Made by a program: the position numbers and the translations under genes | DNA from: Onthophagus taurus | Taxonomy: Eukaryota; Arthropoda; Insecta; Coleoptera; Scarabaeidae | Assembly: GCF_036711975.1 (NCBI RefSeq) | Contig: NC_091976.1 | Span: forward strand, 2,914,001 to 2,978,000 | DNA length: 64,000 nucleotides | Reading direction: 5' to 3' | Notes under the pieces: model-generated | Told to the model about the DNA's origin: nothing | Databases searched by the model: none | Seen by the model: only the letters and a program-made list of their open reading frames with translations | In this document: positions 20,321 to 31,678 of the stretch, piece by piece | Numbering within the stretch: position 1 is the first letter of the stretch | Layout: each line of letters starts with the position of its first letter

Positions 20321-20653
20321 TGTTACGGTGGGTGTTGTTGTTAAACGCAACGGTTGGTTTGAAATGTTTATTTACAATATGTACAAGGGTTATATACAAT
20401 TATATGCGGATACGATGATGATGGTGGACGGAGAGAGTCGCAAGTAGGCGCCGTGGTTAAGGAGACGTGATCTTCTACTGCTACTAAAGTCGCTAATCGG
20501 TTGGAACTGGTTTCTGTTTGCCTTCACCCTTCTTTTAACCCCAAGGGTGGCTGGGGTGAACAAAAGCGTCCAATCGTTGAGCGGCACCGCTGTCCGAACT
20601 GCCGGACCAATGGCGTGGGCCGAACGGCGCCCGAGCGGTGGTTTGGGATAACA
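20321..20653 (-). repeat. LTR (5' LTR in element sense)
   Basis: 333 bp with the same termini as the partner at 15886-16218. The primer-binding-like site lies at about 20302-20319 on the minus strand. The target duplicate AATG follows at 20654-20657. Confidence 0.95.
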
Positions 20654-21901
20654 AATGCGGCGTTCCGGCTGCGGCATTTCCCTACCAAGTGGAAATGCGC
20701 GGACGTCGTCGTGTTACCGAAACCCGGGGCGAACCTAACGTTCCCGCAAAGCTACAGGCCCATCAGTTTGCTTTCTTGTCTCGGCAAGGTATGCGAGAGG
20801 ATCGTCCAGACGAGGCTACAAAGATCAGTTCAAGATCTTAAGCTCATTCAGGACGAACAGTTTGGTTTCCGACCCAAACATTCGACCGTACACCAGGTAC
20901 TGCGACTTGTCGAATACATAACCGAAGGCTTCAATCGAAAGCAAAGCACTTGTGCGGCGCTTTTCGATGTTGCCAAGGCGTTCGACAAAGTATGGCATGA
21001 AGGACTTTTGTTCAAAATGCTAGAAGCGGGCGTGCCCCTGGCGTTGGTTCAATTGATCGCGTCCTATCTTGGCGGTAGGAAGGCGCGCATCAAATTGAAC
21101 GGTACGCGTTCGACAGAGCGAATCCTAACTGCTGGCGTCCCTCAGGGGTCGTTGCTTTCACCGATACTCTTTTGTATCTTTGTTAGCGACCTACCCCGGT
21201 GCGAGGGCACTCAGTTAGCGATGTACGCCGACGATGTGTGCATCTACAGCAGATCTTGGTCCCCCGAGATCGCCGCTCGTAGACTGCAGACAGCATCGGA
21301 TCAGCTGCAAGACTACTTCGCAAAGTGGCGGGTCAAAATCAACGCTGATAAAAGTACCGCAGTACTCTTTACTCGGCGTAGACAGAGACCCCCCGATGCG
21401 TTGGTACTGCGAGGGAACGAGCTTCCCTGGCATTCCGAAACCAGGTATTTGGGTGTCATTCTGGACTCTAAACTAACTTGGAAAAGTCACATCGAGGCCA
21501 TGGCGAACCGGGCGAAGGTAGCTCTGGTCAATCTGTACGCTCTGATAAATCGCCGAAGTAAGTTGGATCCTCTCCGGAAGATTCGACTCTACAAAGCGGT
21601 TATCAGACCTGCGATGACATACGCTTCTTCAGTCTGGGGTTACGCCGCGCACTCGCACGTGCAAAAACTCCAAGTGGTTCAGAACAAGGTCCTAAGGATG
21701 GCATTCGATGCTCCTTGGTTTGTCAGTAATGCGACACTGCACAATGATTCCCAGATGGTGACCATCGAGGAATTCATTCGGAACAAAGCCAGTACCGAGT
21801 TTACGCGGCTCGAAGACCACCCAAATCCCCTCCTAGCGGGATTAACGGATTACGACGTTGAACACCTTCGCCATAAACGGCCAAGGCTGCTTCTCGTCTG
21901 A
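20654..21901 (+). CDS. jockey LINE ORF2, 3' part (reverse transcriptase)
   Basis: Continuation of LINE copy 2 ORF2 past the LTR element. It carries the RT core: YRPISLL, EQFGFRPKHST, LFDVAKAFDKVWH, GVPQGSLLSP and the YADD box near 21222-21233, then the C-terminal region ending KRPRLLLV. A Tyr to Cys change occurs at KWK-ADV relative to copy 1. The normal stop is followed by the LINE 3' UTR to 22055. Confidence 0.9.
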   Translation, partial: NAAFRLRHFPTKWKCADVVVLPKPGANLTFPQSYRPISLLSCLGKVCERIVQTRLQRSVQDLKLIQDEQFGFRPKHSTVHQVLRLVEYITEGFNRKQSTCAALFDVAKAFDKVWHEGLLFKMLEAGVPLALVQLIASYLGGRKARIKLNGTRSTERILTAGVPQGSLLSPILFCIFVSDLPRCEGTQLAMYADDVCIYSRSWSPEIAARRLQTASDQLQDYFAKWRVKINADKSTAVLFTRRRQRPPDALVLRGNELPWHSETRYLGVILDSKLTWKSHIEAMANRAKVALVNLYALINRRSKLDPLRKIRLYKAVIRPAMTYASSVWGYAAHSHVQKLQVVQNKVLRMAFDAPWFVSNATLHNDSQMVTIEEFIRNKASTEFTRLEDHPNPLLAGLTDYDVEHLRHKRPRLLLV

Positions 21902-22157
21902 CGATCCGGGAACCCGACTGTCCTTTCCAAATCCACTTCCGATATCGCTAATTTAGCGAATATTAACTAATATATTTTCCGTCTGTTTTAGATCCGATGA
22001 AGAGGGTTAAGGAAGATTCCAGGAACCTCAAGAGGCCCGTCAAGTTCACCGTTCGTTTTTTTTTAATACTGTAGACGCGAACGCTCTGTTAACGTCGTGC
22101 GAGTACTGAGCGATATCATAATCTTGAAATCGATTTATTATTATTAACTAATCAACA

Positions 22158-22529
22158 ATGCCACCGAAAACTAGTGGAAAAGCAGCAAAAAAGGCCGGTA
22201 AAGCGCAAAAAAACATTTCGAAAACCGACAAAAAGAAGAAGCGCAAGAGGAAGGAAAGCTACGCTATTTACATTTACAAGGTATTGAAGCAAGTTCATCC
22301 TGACACTGGCATTTCGAGTAAAGCTATGAGCATCATGAACAGCTTTGTCAACGATATTTTCGAGCGAATTGCCGCGGAAGCGTCTCGTTTGGCCCATTAT
22401 AACAAAAGATCGACGATCACCAGTCGCGAAATTCAAACGGCCGTCAGACTTCTATTACCGGGAGAATTGGCGAAGCACGCCGTAAGTGAAGGCACCAAAG
22501 CTGTTACGAAATACACAAGTTCCAAATAA
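22158..22529 (+). CDS. H2B: histone H2B, copy 1
   Basis: A 123-aa core histone, intact, with a Lys-rich N-terminal tail, the fold region [20 protein letters not shown] and the C-terminal helix ending [10 protein letters not shown]. It dimerises with H2A in the nucleosome. The protein is identical to copy 2 (27965-28336); I noticed only a few silent differences (for example at 22338-22347). The sequence from the T-run to the ATG (22065-22157) also matches copy 2. LINE copy 2 and its LTR passenger separate it by 9.5 kb from the shared promoter region, so its expression is doubtful although the gene is sound. Confidence 0.97.
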   Translation: MPPKTSGKAAKKAGKAQKNISKTDKKKKRKRKESYAIYIYKVLKQVHPDTGISSKAMSIMNSFVNDIFERIAAEASRLAHYNKRSTITSREIQTAVRLLLPGELAKHAVSEGTKAVTKYTSSK

Positions 22530-22553
22530 TTTCTGTACATTTTTATAACGACC

Positions 22554-22569
22554 GGTTCTTTTCAGAGCC
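22554..22569 (+). terminator. histone mRNA 3' stem-loop (H2B copy 1)
   Basis: GGTTCTTTTCAGAGCC fits the GGYYYTTYTNARRRCC consensus, 25 bases after the stop codon. Confidence 0.92.
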
Positions 22570-23740
22570 ACAAATCTATTTCTGAGAAAGTATTATCGCA
22601 TCCTATCTACAGTTTAGTTTTACAAACGTATCATCGTACAAGACGTGCTAAATTTAATATAAATTTAAACACGTCGAATGCTTTATCACAAAATATATTC
22701 AAGATCCGGAATTACGATACGGCTGTAAAAAACCGTTAACAATAGAAGTGGCAATAGTTTTACCTTTTGAGTTTACAAAATCAGGCACGGCATAAGCAAC
22801 TTTTTTGTAATGTTCTTAAAAATAATTAACATATTTTTTTAAAGCGAAAATAAGTTCTGGTACCTAATATTTGTTATTATTATTAAATAAGGATTAAGAA
22901 AATAATTTTCAAAAAGTAATTAATTTTTTTTAATTAGATTTTAATTTGATTTGAATTAGGTTTTAGGGTATATTTAACCCCCATTTCTTTCATCTATCAA
23001 TAGTACTAAAAATATTATTATTATATAGTTTACTGACCAATAAAGTTAAGTGTAATTAACTCAAAGGAAGTCGTTGGTACGTCCCTGACTTTCTAAACTA
23101 TACGGAGTTGTACATCGAGGGAAATATATTCTTGAACGAAGATTATTACTCTTGGCACAAGCTTAACATATTCGTGTATATCCACAAGAAGATCATTTTG
23201 TTAAGTGAAGAAAAACCACATATTCTCAAAGCAAGTATACAAATATTCTTGATTCTCAAGAATAATTCGTTTTCTTGAAAGTCAAGAATAATTTCCCTCA
23301 GTGCAGGTCTCGTCTCAGGTAGAAATGGTTAAGTACCCTTAACCACACAGAAGCAGAGGTCTACAATTTATGGGGGTTGTAATTCCGTATCTTGGTGTGG
23401 ACGACTATACATAGAAAGGAAAGGAATAACGGTCGGTCGTTATAGTCTTCCATATAGGCATCGGTTGTTTGACAGTCATATCAACCTATGTGTTATTTTT
23501 CTACAATTTGCAAGTAAAGGGGTTCCTTAATGCGGCCCTGAGTGAGAAATCCCAGTATTCTACGAAAACTACCTGTTTATAATCCCGTCTTTAACCGTTT
23601 TACTACTACAGTAGGAAAGGGACGGAGTCATAAAAACCGATCGCCATCTGGAGGACTTTACAATGAAAAAGCTTTCGGAAATAACTACATATGTATTTAT
23701 ACAAAGTTGTTTAAAATTCATATTTTATTTTACTTTTTTT
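22570..23740. repeat. duplicated 3' flank of the H2A/H2B pair, copy 1
   Basis: Non-coding sequence that is repeated, with insertions, at 28377-31630. Shared blocks include 22570-22720, 22765-23110, 23304-23480 and 23520-23720. It shows that the histone pair and at least 1.1 kb of 3' flank were duplicated together. This copy holds empty sites for the elements at 28551-29707 and 30840-31513. Confidence 0.85.
23113..23303. mobile_element. TA-target MITE, family 1, copy A (internally deleted)
   Basis: The termini resemble CACTGAGGGAAAT and its reverse complement, with TA at the left edge. It is 191 bp and shares both ends with copies at 30042-30511 and 54635-55163 but lacks their middle. It sits at the same place in the histone duplication as copy B, so the insertion predates the duplication. 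Confidence 0.7.
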
Positions 23741-24209
23741 AATTATTTTAATTAATTCTTAATTTTCGTTCAAGGGTCAATATTGTTAAAACAAGTTTTA
23801 ACAATATTGACAATCTTTTTAAAATTAATACTTACAACAATTAAAACAATTCAGAACAGCTGTTATTTTCACTAGAAAAACCTTAAATTTGAGTTGTTGT
23901 GGTATCGGACAGGTTTTGTTGAATCAGTGAACCCAACCTTTAATATAATAATAGTTTTAAAAAACTAAAAAAATATGGAATAATCTGAACATCCTAATTT
24001 TCTAAAAATCACAAGTTTCACCTTTCTCTTTAAACTTATAATAGTAAAACATAAGTTGCGATTTAAAGTGTATTTTATTTTGTATAAACTATGTAATAAA
24101 TTAATAAATAAACTGAACTAACAAATAAGACAATAACTATTCGATCAGAATTACTATATCAGTACAATAACTTATTCTAAGGTAAACTATAACTAAATAA
24201 ACTAAATTA

Positions 24210-25112
24210 TGTAATAGTTATTTATATTAGAAGTGGGCTAGAAACATAATTACTGTACGAGTGTGGAGAATTGTACGACGAGGTCGTAGACCGAGTTGTG
24301 TAATCACACGAGTACTGCAATTGTGCTCTAGCCCACGTGTGATATGCAGCATTTTATCTACGACTGTTAAAAATTACTAAAAAATCAATTTCTTTAAAAA
24401 AGTCTATTTGACATTTATAAAAGTATTTTGAAATGATTGTTGACAATTTTTAATTGTCAGTTTCAACAATATGTTTACTCATCTGGAATAAGTGTTTTGA
24501 AATGTAAAAACATAACAATTAATGTTTATAATAAATAGTATTGTTTCTCTGTAAGTAGATAGCACTTTTTCTTTTGTATTGTTGCTCGTTTCAATAAATT
24601 AAGTCTGTTCTGATTAGGCTAAAAATGCGTTACGTAATGAAACCAGTGCGGTAATGAACTTCATTACGTAACTTAAATCACCTCAAATGAGTGCGGTAAT
24701 GATGACTTATCCAAGCAGTCGTAGATAATAGTTATTTATATTACAAGTGGGCTAGAAACATAATTACTGTACGAGTGTGGAGAATTGTACGACGAGGTCG
24801 TAGACCGAGTCGTGTAATCACACGAGTACTTCGAATTTTGAATTGTCAGTTTCAACAATATGTTTACTGTGGAACATGTGTTTAGTAATGTAAAAAACAT
24901 AACAATTAATGTTTATAATAAATAGTATTGTTTCTCTGTAAGTAGATAGCACTTTTTCTTTTGTATTGTTGCTCGTTTCAATAAATTAAGTCTGTTCTGA
25001 TTAGGCTAAAAATGCGTTACGCAATGAAACCAGTGCGGTAATGAACTTCATTACGTAACTCAAATCACCTCAAATGAGTGCGGTAAGGATGACTTATCCA
25101 AGCAGTCGTAGA
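24210..25112. repeat. two direct copies of a palindrome-bearing repeat
   Basis: Blocks 24210-24345 and 24480-24720 recur as 24727-24835 and 24845-25112. Each contains GTACGACGAGGTCGTAGACC, with a perfect TACGAC/GTCGTA hairpin, and ends in CAGTCGTAGATAA. The reverse complement of that end occurs at 24355. A further copy in the opposite orientation is at 32130-32395. Likely a non-autonomous DNA element or satellite unit; the family is unknown. Confidence 0.6.
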
Positions 25113-25188
25113 TAAATAAACTAATATCATGCAATAATACGGTTACATCACTTTCCTCATTTATAAACATATATGCACATTTGTGCAT

Positions 25189-25870
25189 TTATTTCAGTAG
25201 CTTCTTCAACTTGCACGGATTTTTTCGTAAGTCATTAAATAATACCCAATTGGCATTGTTGGGCACAAATATTGGGTACTGTCCTACATCATTCAAAGAT
25301 TGAGTACCTTCGTAACTGATGATACCTGCGGGGATATAGAATTTGTTGTGAAGTAACAAATTGCGTGCGTAATTACTCAATTTTGTTTTATTGTTCTCTC
25401 CATTCGTTGTTTCTATAAACAGACCACATTTTCTTGCAATTGATGCTTAGGGTTTGCATGTAGTTTTCTATTACTTGCTTTAGCTGTGTATAGCCAAATA
25501 TTGTTACGATGTCAATATCGATTGGTAAAATTATGTTTTTATGGAAAGTAACGTTTAAACAATTACTGCAGTTTTTAGTCCTACAATAACTAAATTCTTC
25601 TTTATACAGTTGTGTGCAAAGAAACGCAATGTTTGAAATAGCATTCACTATTATCACGCCGGCAATTTTCTGGCTTCCAAAATAATTTATTCCTGTTAAT
25701 AGTTCAGCTCTTTTTTATATGTTGCTTTACTAGAACCGGTTTTTAAAAATAATTTTAGGAAACTAAAGCAATCTGTGCAAACATTCTCAACATGATTTCT
25801 AAATGAATTGTGTGTACGGGCAAATGCTAAACTATGAAATATGCTGTCGAATCCGCAAGTATTTTGAACA
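25189..25870 (-). pseudogene. transposon-borne cysteine peptidase-like gene remnant (USP-like)
   Basis: On the minus strand broken frames read, in order, NTCGFDSIFHSLAF (about 25850), then CRTKNCSNCLNV (Cys cluster), GYTQLKQVIENYMQTL, and LLHNKFYIPAGIISYEGT followed by GQYPIFVPNNANWVLFNDLR. The plan NTC-FDS box, zinc-type Cys pairs, and a late (H/Q)Y...W.LF(D/N)D block resembles ubiquitin-specific-protease-type folds seen in some insect transposon-associated proteins. The expected catalytic His is Gln here. Stops separate the pieces. Identification is tentative; it lies between the inverted repeats of the long-TIR element. Confidence 0.4.
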
Positions 25871-27218
25871 ATATATTTTTTATTGAAATAGATATTAATG
25901 AAACTTACTTATGAACTTATGAAAGAATTACTAACTGAAACTTCCAAAAATTTTAATTTTCAAAGAGTAAAGTGTTCTTTATAGAGTTGTTCTAGTGAAA
26001 ATATTAGCTGTTCCAGATTGCTTAGGTATAATATATATATATTTGTGATATGGAACTGAAAATAGAAAAACTATGGTCACAGCAATCAACTAGACATTTT
26101 GGCAGCCCAACCTACTTTTGTTAGTTTAGTTTATTTATTAATTTATTACTTTGTTTTACAAAATAAAATACACTTTAAATCGCAACTTATGTTTTATTAT
26201 TATAAGTTTAAAGAGAAAGGTGATTTTTAGGAAATTAGATGGTCAGATTATTCCATATTTTTTAATTTTTTAAAATTATAATTTTATTAAAGGTCGGGTT
26301 CACTGATTCAACAAAACCTGTCCGATATCACAACAACTCAAATTTAAGGTTTTTCCAGTGAAAATAACAGCTGTTCTGAATTGTTTTAATTGTTGTAAGT
26401 AAAAAGTAAATTTTTAATATGAAACTTTAAAAGAACTAAAGCCGCAGTGATTAAATAAACATTTTAAGTACCTAGAACATCAAGAACAATTTAGAGCAAC
26501 AAAAAATATGTTATTTTGCAAAATTAATGTCCGTGTTAAACGTAAAACACATCTAGAACAATTTGAATCGGCAAAGTTTGAGTTATTTTAGATTGGCCTA
26601 TGTTTTTTAATTCTTATTGTGTAATATAAAGCCGCTGACACAAGAATTACTGACTGAAACTTCTAAAAACTTTAATTTTCAAAGAGTAAAGTGCCCTTTA
26701 GAAAGTTGTTTTAGTAAAAATAATAGCTGTTCTAGATTGCGTTAGCTATTATAAGTATATATTTGTAATATGGAATTGATAATAGAAAAACTATGGTCAC
26801 AGCAATCAACTAGACATTTCGGCGGCCAAACCTATTTTTAGTTATAACTTCGTAATGCTGTATCCCATAATTTTGATTTTCTAGAACAATAACTAGAACA
26901 ACTAGAACAACCCAGAACAACAGAGAAAATTAGATTTTTCCAAAAATGGGGGGCTAGTCAAAAAACCCGTTTTTTCGGTTTTCTCGCGGAGTTTTTATTT
27001 TTTCGATTTGCCGGTTTGGAACAATGTAGAACAACTCTAAAACAATCTAGAACAACAATGAAAAATTTAAAAATCAAAAAATGGGGGCTAACTTCCTGCA
27101 CTCGAGAGGTTGTTAGATGAACAACACTGACAACAAGAATGATGCACAAATATTAAATCTATATTTGTCACAATCGTAGATATCGATAGATAGTTCATTA
27201 TTCCGATATTATGTTTGT

Positions 27219-27234
27219 GGCCCTGAGAAGGGCC
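27219..27234 (-). terminator. histone mRNA 3' stem-loop (H2A copy 2)
   Basis: The minus strand reads GGCCCTTCTCAGGGCC, a perfect fit to the histone stem-loop consensus, about 40 bases after the H2A stop. Confidence 0.93.
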
Positions 27235-27274
27235 GTTTGTTAATGTGCCGCGGCGGCAAGGATGTAAGAGGAAA

Positions 27275-27964
<690 letters not shown>

Positions 27965-28336
27965 ATGCCACCGAAAACTAGTGGAAAAGCAGCAAAAAAG
28001 GCCGGTAAAGCGCAAAAAAACATTTCGAAAACCGACAAAAAGAAGAAGCGCAAGAGGAAGGAAAGCTACGCTATTTACATTTACAAGGTATTGAAGCAAG
28101 TTCATCCTGACACTGGCATTTCGAGTAAAGCTATGAGCATCATGAACAGCTTTGTGAACGACATTTTCGAGCGAATTGCCGCGGAAGCGTCTCGTTTGGC
28201 CCATTATAACAAAAGATCGACGATTACCAGTCGCGAAATTCAAACGGCCGTCAGACTTCTATTACCGGGAGAATTGGCGAAGCACGCCGTAAGTGAAGGC
28301 ACCAAAGCTGTTACGAAATACACAAGTTCCAAATAA
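27965..28336 (+). CDS. H2B: histone H2B, copy 2
   Basis: 123 aa, same protein as copy 1: basic tail [17 protein letters not shown], fold start [16 protein letters not shown]-terminal TKYTSSK. Intronless, divergent from H2A with an uninterrupted spacer, and followed by a perfect stem-loop, so it should be S-phase expressed. Confidence 0.98.
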   Translation: MPPKTSGKAAKKAGKAQKNISKTDKKKKRKRKESYAIYIYKVLKQVHPDTGISSKAMSIMNSFVNDIFERIAAEASRLAHYNKRSTITSREIQTAVRLLLPGELAKHAVSEGTKAVTKYTSSK

Positions 28337-28360
28337 TTTCTCTACATTTTTATAACGACC

Positions 28361-28376
28361 GGTTCTTTTCAGAGCC
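28361..28376 (+). terminator. histone mRNA 3' stem-loop (H2B copy 2)
   Basis: GGTTCTTTTCAGAGCC, consensus histone stem-loop 25 bases past the stop. Confidence 0.93.
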
Positions 28377-28550
28377 ACAAATCTATTTCTGAGAAAGTAT
28401 TATCGCATCCTATCGACAGTTTAGTTTTACAAACTATCATCGTACAAGACTTGCTAAATTTAATATAAATTTAAACACGTCGAATGCTTTATCAGAAAAT
28501 ATATTCAAGATCCGGAATTACAACAATATTTTTATCTTTTGGGTTCATAA

Positions 28551-29707
28551 AAAAGTGCGGGAAGTTAGCCCCCCATTTTTTGATTTTTAAATTTTTTGTT
28601 GTTCTAGAGTTGTTCTACATTGTTCCAAAGCAGCAAATCGAAAAAATAAAAACTCTGCGAGAAAACCGAAAAAACAGGTTTTTTGACTAGCCCCCCATTT
28701 TTGGAAAAATCAAATTTTTTTTGTTGTTCTGGGTTGTTCTAGTTGTTCTAGTTATTGTTCTAGAAAATCAAAATTATGGGTTACAGCATTAGGAAGTTAT
28801 AACTAAAAATAGGTTTTGCTGCCGAAATGTCTAGTTAATTGCTGTGACCATAGTTTTTCTATTATCAATTCCATATTACAAATATATACTTATTATAGCT
28901 AACGCAATCTGGAACAGCTATTATTTTTAGTAGAACAACTCTCTAAAGGGCACTCTTTGAAAATTAAAGTTTTTGGAAGTTTCAGTCAGTAATTCTTGTG
29001 TTAGCGGTTTTATATAACACAATAAGAATTAAAAAACATAGAACAATCTAAAATAACTCAAACTTTGCCGATTCAAATTGTTCTATTAGATGTGTTTTAC
29101 GTTTAACACGGACATTAATTTTGCAAAATCACATATTTTTTGTTACTCTAAATTGTTCTTGTTGTTCTAGGTACTTAAAATGTTTATTTAATCACTGCGC
29201 GGCATTAAAACAATTCAGAACAGCTGTTATTTTCACTAGAAAAACCTTAAATTTCAGTTGTTGTGATATCGGACAGGTTTTGTTGAATCAGTGAACCCAA
29301 TCTTTAATATAATAATAGTTTTAAAAAACTAAAAAAATATGGAATAATCTGACCATCCTACTTTTCTAAAAATCACAAGTTTCACCTTTCTCTTTAAACT
29401 TATAATAGTAAAACATAAGATGCGATTTAAAGTGTATTTTATTTTGTATAAACTAAGTAATAAATTAATAAATAAACTAAACTAACAAATAACACAATAA
29501 ATACACAATTTTGTTTTATTGTTCTCTCCATTCGTTGTTTCTATAAACAGACAACATTTGTCATGGCTAGCCAAAAAACCCGTTTTTTCTGTTTTCTCGC
29601 GGAGTTCTTATTTTTTCGATTTGCCGCTTTGGAACAATGTAGAACAACTCTAGAACAACAATAAAAAATTTAAAAATCAAAAAATGGGGGCTAACTTCCC
29701 GCACTCT
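28551..29707. mobile_element. internally deleted long-TIR element with 9-bp TSD
   Basis: The left end reads AGTGCGGGAAGTTAGCCCCC and the right end is its reverse complement; the inverted match runs about 140 bp. The direct repeat ttcataaaa flanks it (immediately left, and 29708-29716). The paralogous flank at about 22770 lacks the insertion. The left 930 bp equal the inverted repeat of the larger element at 23815-27103. A 55-bp internal piece (29506-29561) equals 25376-25431, inside the peptidase-like remnant of that element. It is therefore a deletion derivative. Long TIRs plus a 9-bp duplication suggest Mutator-like. Confidence 0.75.
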
Positions 29708-30041
29708 TCATAAAATTAGGCACGACATAAACAACTTTTTTGTAGTGTTCTTAAAAATAATTAACATGTTTTTTTAAGCGAAATAAGTTTTGATACCTAA
29801 TATTTGTTATTATTATTAAATAAGAATTAAGAAAATAATTTCCAAAAAATAATAAAATTTTTGTAATTAGATTTTAATTTGATTTGAATTAGGTTTTAGG
29901 GTATATTTAACCCTCATTTCCTTCGTCTATCAACAGTACTAAAAATATTATTATTATATAGTTTACTGACCAATAACGACGTAATTAACTCAAAGAAAGG
30001 CGTTGGTACGTCCCTGACTTTGTAAACTATACGGAGTTCTA

Positions 30042-30511
30042 CACTGACGGAAATATATTCTTGAACGAAGATTATTACTCTTGGGACAAGCTTATCGTAT
30101 TATCAGCGATAAATATTCTTGATTCTCAAGAAAACGAATTTTTAGTGAAAGTAAATCAATCGTTTTGAAAAAGAGTATCTTAGTGTTTCGTCAACAATCC
30201 CATTTTCGTATCGAGAATAAATTTCGTATGTCAAGAATAACGTATCTTTCTTTTTAGAAAAACTTATTCATGTAACAACAATCTTGTATAATTCTTCATT
30301 TGAGTATTATAAATTATTGACGCAAAAATGAATTTTTTGATACAAAGAATTGATATTCTTCGATGCTAAGAATATGAGATACTTCATTCGATAATATTTC
30401 TATTCTTAAAACAAAAAAATATTTTTGTTTTAAGAGTATCTTATATTTGTTTCTAAAAAATACATTCAAAAATAAATTTTTCTTGAAACTCAAAAATAAT
30501 TTCCCTCAGTG
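30042..30511. mobile_element. TA-target MITE, family 1, copy B
   Basis: 470 bp with CACTGACGGAAAT at the left end and the complementary CCCTCAGTG at the right, flanked by TA. It contains an internal palindrome around a run reading CTTAAAACAAAAAA and its complement. Same insertion as copy A by flanking sequence. TA target and TIRs suggest the Tc1/mariner superfamily. Confidence 0.75.
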
Positions 30512-30839
30512 TAGGTCTCGTCCAGGTAGAAATGGTTATGTACCCTTAACCGCACAGAAGCAGAGGTCTACAATTTATGGGGGTTGTAATTCCGGATCTT
30601 GGTGTGGACGACTATACGTAGAAAGGAAAGGAATAACGGTCGGTCGTTATAGTCTTCCACATAGGCATCGGTTGTTTGACAGTCATAAATAAAAGCTGGT
30701 TAGGAAGGGCAGGGTCGATTTTTTTAAAATTTTTATACCAACATTGTGTTCCTTAATGCGGTCCTGAGTGAGAAATCCCAGTATTCTGCAATGGAAAACT
30801 ACCTGTTTATAATCCTGTCTTTAACCGTTTTACTACTAC

Positions 30840-31513
30840 CACAAAATAACCAGTAAGGACAAAACCGGCGGTGTCTTTGATGTTTCACCAGCTATTTTAT
30901 TTAACCTTCAACCATATTGTTGCCGTGTAGGCGCCAATTTTAAAAGTAAAGTACTCTGTTTTAGGAGAGTGTCCACTAAAATGATTTTGAAATTTAATTT
31001 TACTAAATTTCTATTGAAGATATAATTACGGTTATTGAAAATTTAATACAATATATCAAATTCATTTAATACAGTATATCGTTAATTAAAAAAAAAAAAT
31101 ATGTAGATCATTTCAATATTTATTTTATAAATTATTTACAAATTTAAATTTTGCACTGGGCCCGGGCTGCATTGAAAATCTAAAAATTAGCAATTATAGT
31201 AAAAGGAAATTTTGTATGCTGTATAATTAACATTAAAAAACTATTATTAAAAAAATAGAAAAACTAAACTACCGTAAAAGATAAGAAAAAACTAATACTA
31301 CTTTAAAATGTAAGAAAAAATAGCATAATACACTAAATAACTATTAACTAAACAACTATAACTTAAAGAAAAACTTTCGCAATCAAAACAATCTCAACAA
31401 ACGCACGTGGTAACACAGATGTAAATAAACGCCAACAATATGGCGTAGCCGCACATGTGCATAAAAATGAGTTTCGGCGGGAAGGTCTCTTTGTCCTTTC
31501 TGGTTATTCTGTG
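30840..31513. mobile_element. non-autonomous DNA transposon with 24-bp TIRs
   Basis: 674 bp bounded by CACAAAATAACCAGTAAGG and the inverted CACAGAATAACCAGAAAGG, flanked by ctactac (30833-30839, 31514-31520). The paralogous site at about 23605 has a single ctactac and no insertion. No coding frame. The 7-bp duplication and short TIRs could fit a hAT-like or other family; not assigned. Confidence 0.8.
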
Positions 31514-31678
31514 CTACTACAGTAGGAAAGGGACGGAGTCATAAAAACCGATCGCCATTTGGAGGACGTTACAATGAAGAAGCTTTCGGAAATAACTACA
31601 TATGTATACAGTTGTTTAAAATTCATATTTTATATTATGTATATATACATATAAAGATATAAAAAACTTCTTACTTGC

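Larger units (their letters stand above)
15886..20653 (-). mobile_element. Ty3/gypsy-type LTR retrotransposon inside LINE copy 2
   Basis: A 4768-bp element on the minus strand with 333-bp LTRs at 15886-16218 and 20321-20653 that look identical by eye, so the insertion is recent. The LTRs are bounded by TG...CA and a 4-bp target duplication AATG (15882-15885, 20654-20657). The untouched target is seen in LINE copy 1 near 8800. A TGGCGCCCAACGTGGGGC primer-binding-like site follows the 5' LTR and a purine-rich tract precedes the 3' LTR. gag and pol overlap. No env frame was seen. It looks whole, with no obvious break. Confidence 0.95.
12547..22055 (+). mobile_element. jockey-clade LINE copy 2, 5'-truncated, carrying an LTR element
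   Basis: A second copy of the same LINE family in the opposite orientation. It begins inside ORF1 at the codon for Val26, so about 250 bp of leader and the first 25 codons are missing, a typical 5' truncation. It is flanked by nine T on each side (12538-12546 and 22056-22064), against eleven T at the uninterrupted site 27861-27871; the duplication therefore lies in the T-run. Its 3' end is CAAGTTCACCGTTCG. ORF2 is split by a gypsy-type element at 15886-20653. Protein differences from copy 1 are few (about one per 80-100 residues by eye), so the copies are young. Confidence 0.93.
23815..27103. mobile_element. long-TIR DNA element (Mutator-like?), left end incomplete
   Basis: Segment 26120-27103 is the reverse complement of 28551-29480, and its inner part (26120-26400) is also the reverse complement of 23830-24130. 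This gives one element with a right inverted repeat of about 980 bp ending CTAACTTCCTGCACTC, and an inner remnant of the left repeat. Between them lie a nested palindromic repeat family (24210-25112) and a peptidase-like gene remnant. The internally deleted relative at 28551-29707 has a 9-bp target duplication, which fits Mutator-like elements; no MULE transposase was found, so the superfamily is an inference. Confidence 0.55.
29708..31640. repeat. duplicated 3' flank of the H2A/H2B pair, copy 2
   Basis: Collinear with 22765-23740 apart from two insertions. Blocks 29708-30040, 30512-30690, 30750-30839 and 31514-31630 match copy 1. No gene is seen in it. Confidence 0.85.
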
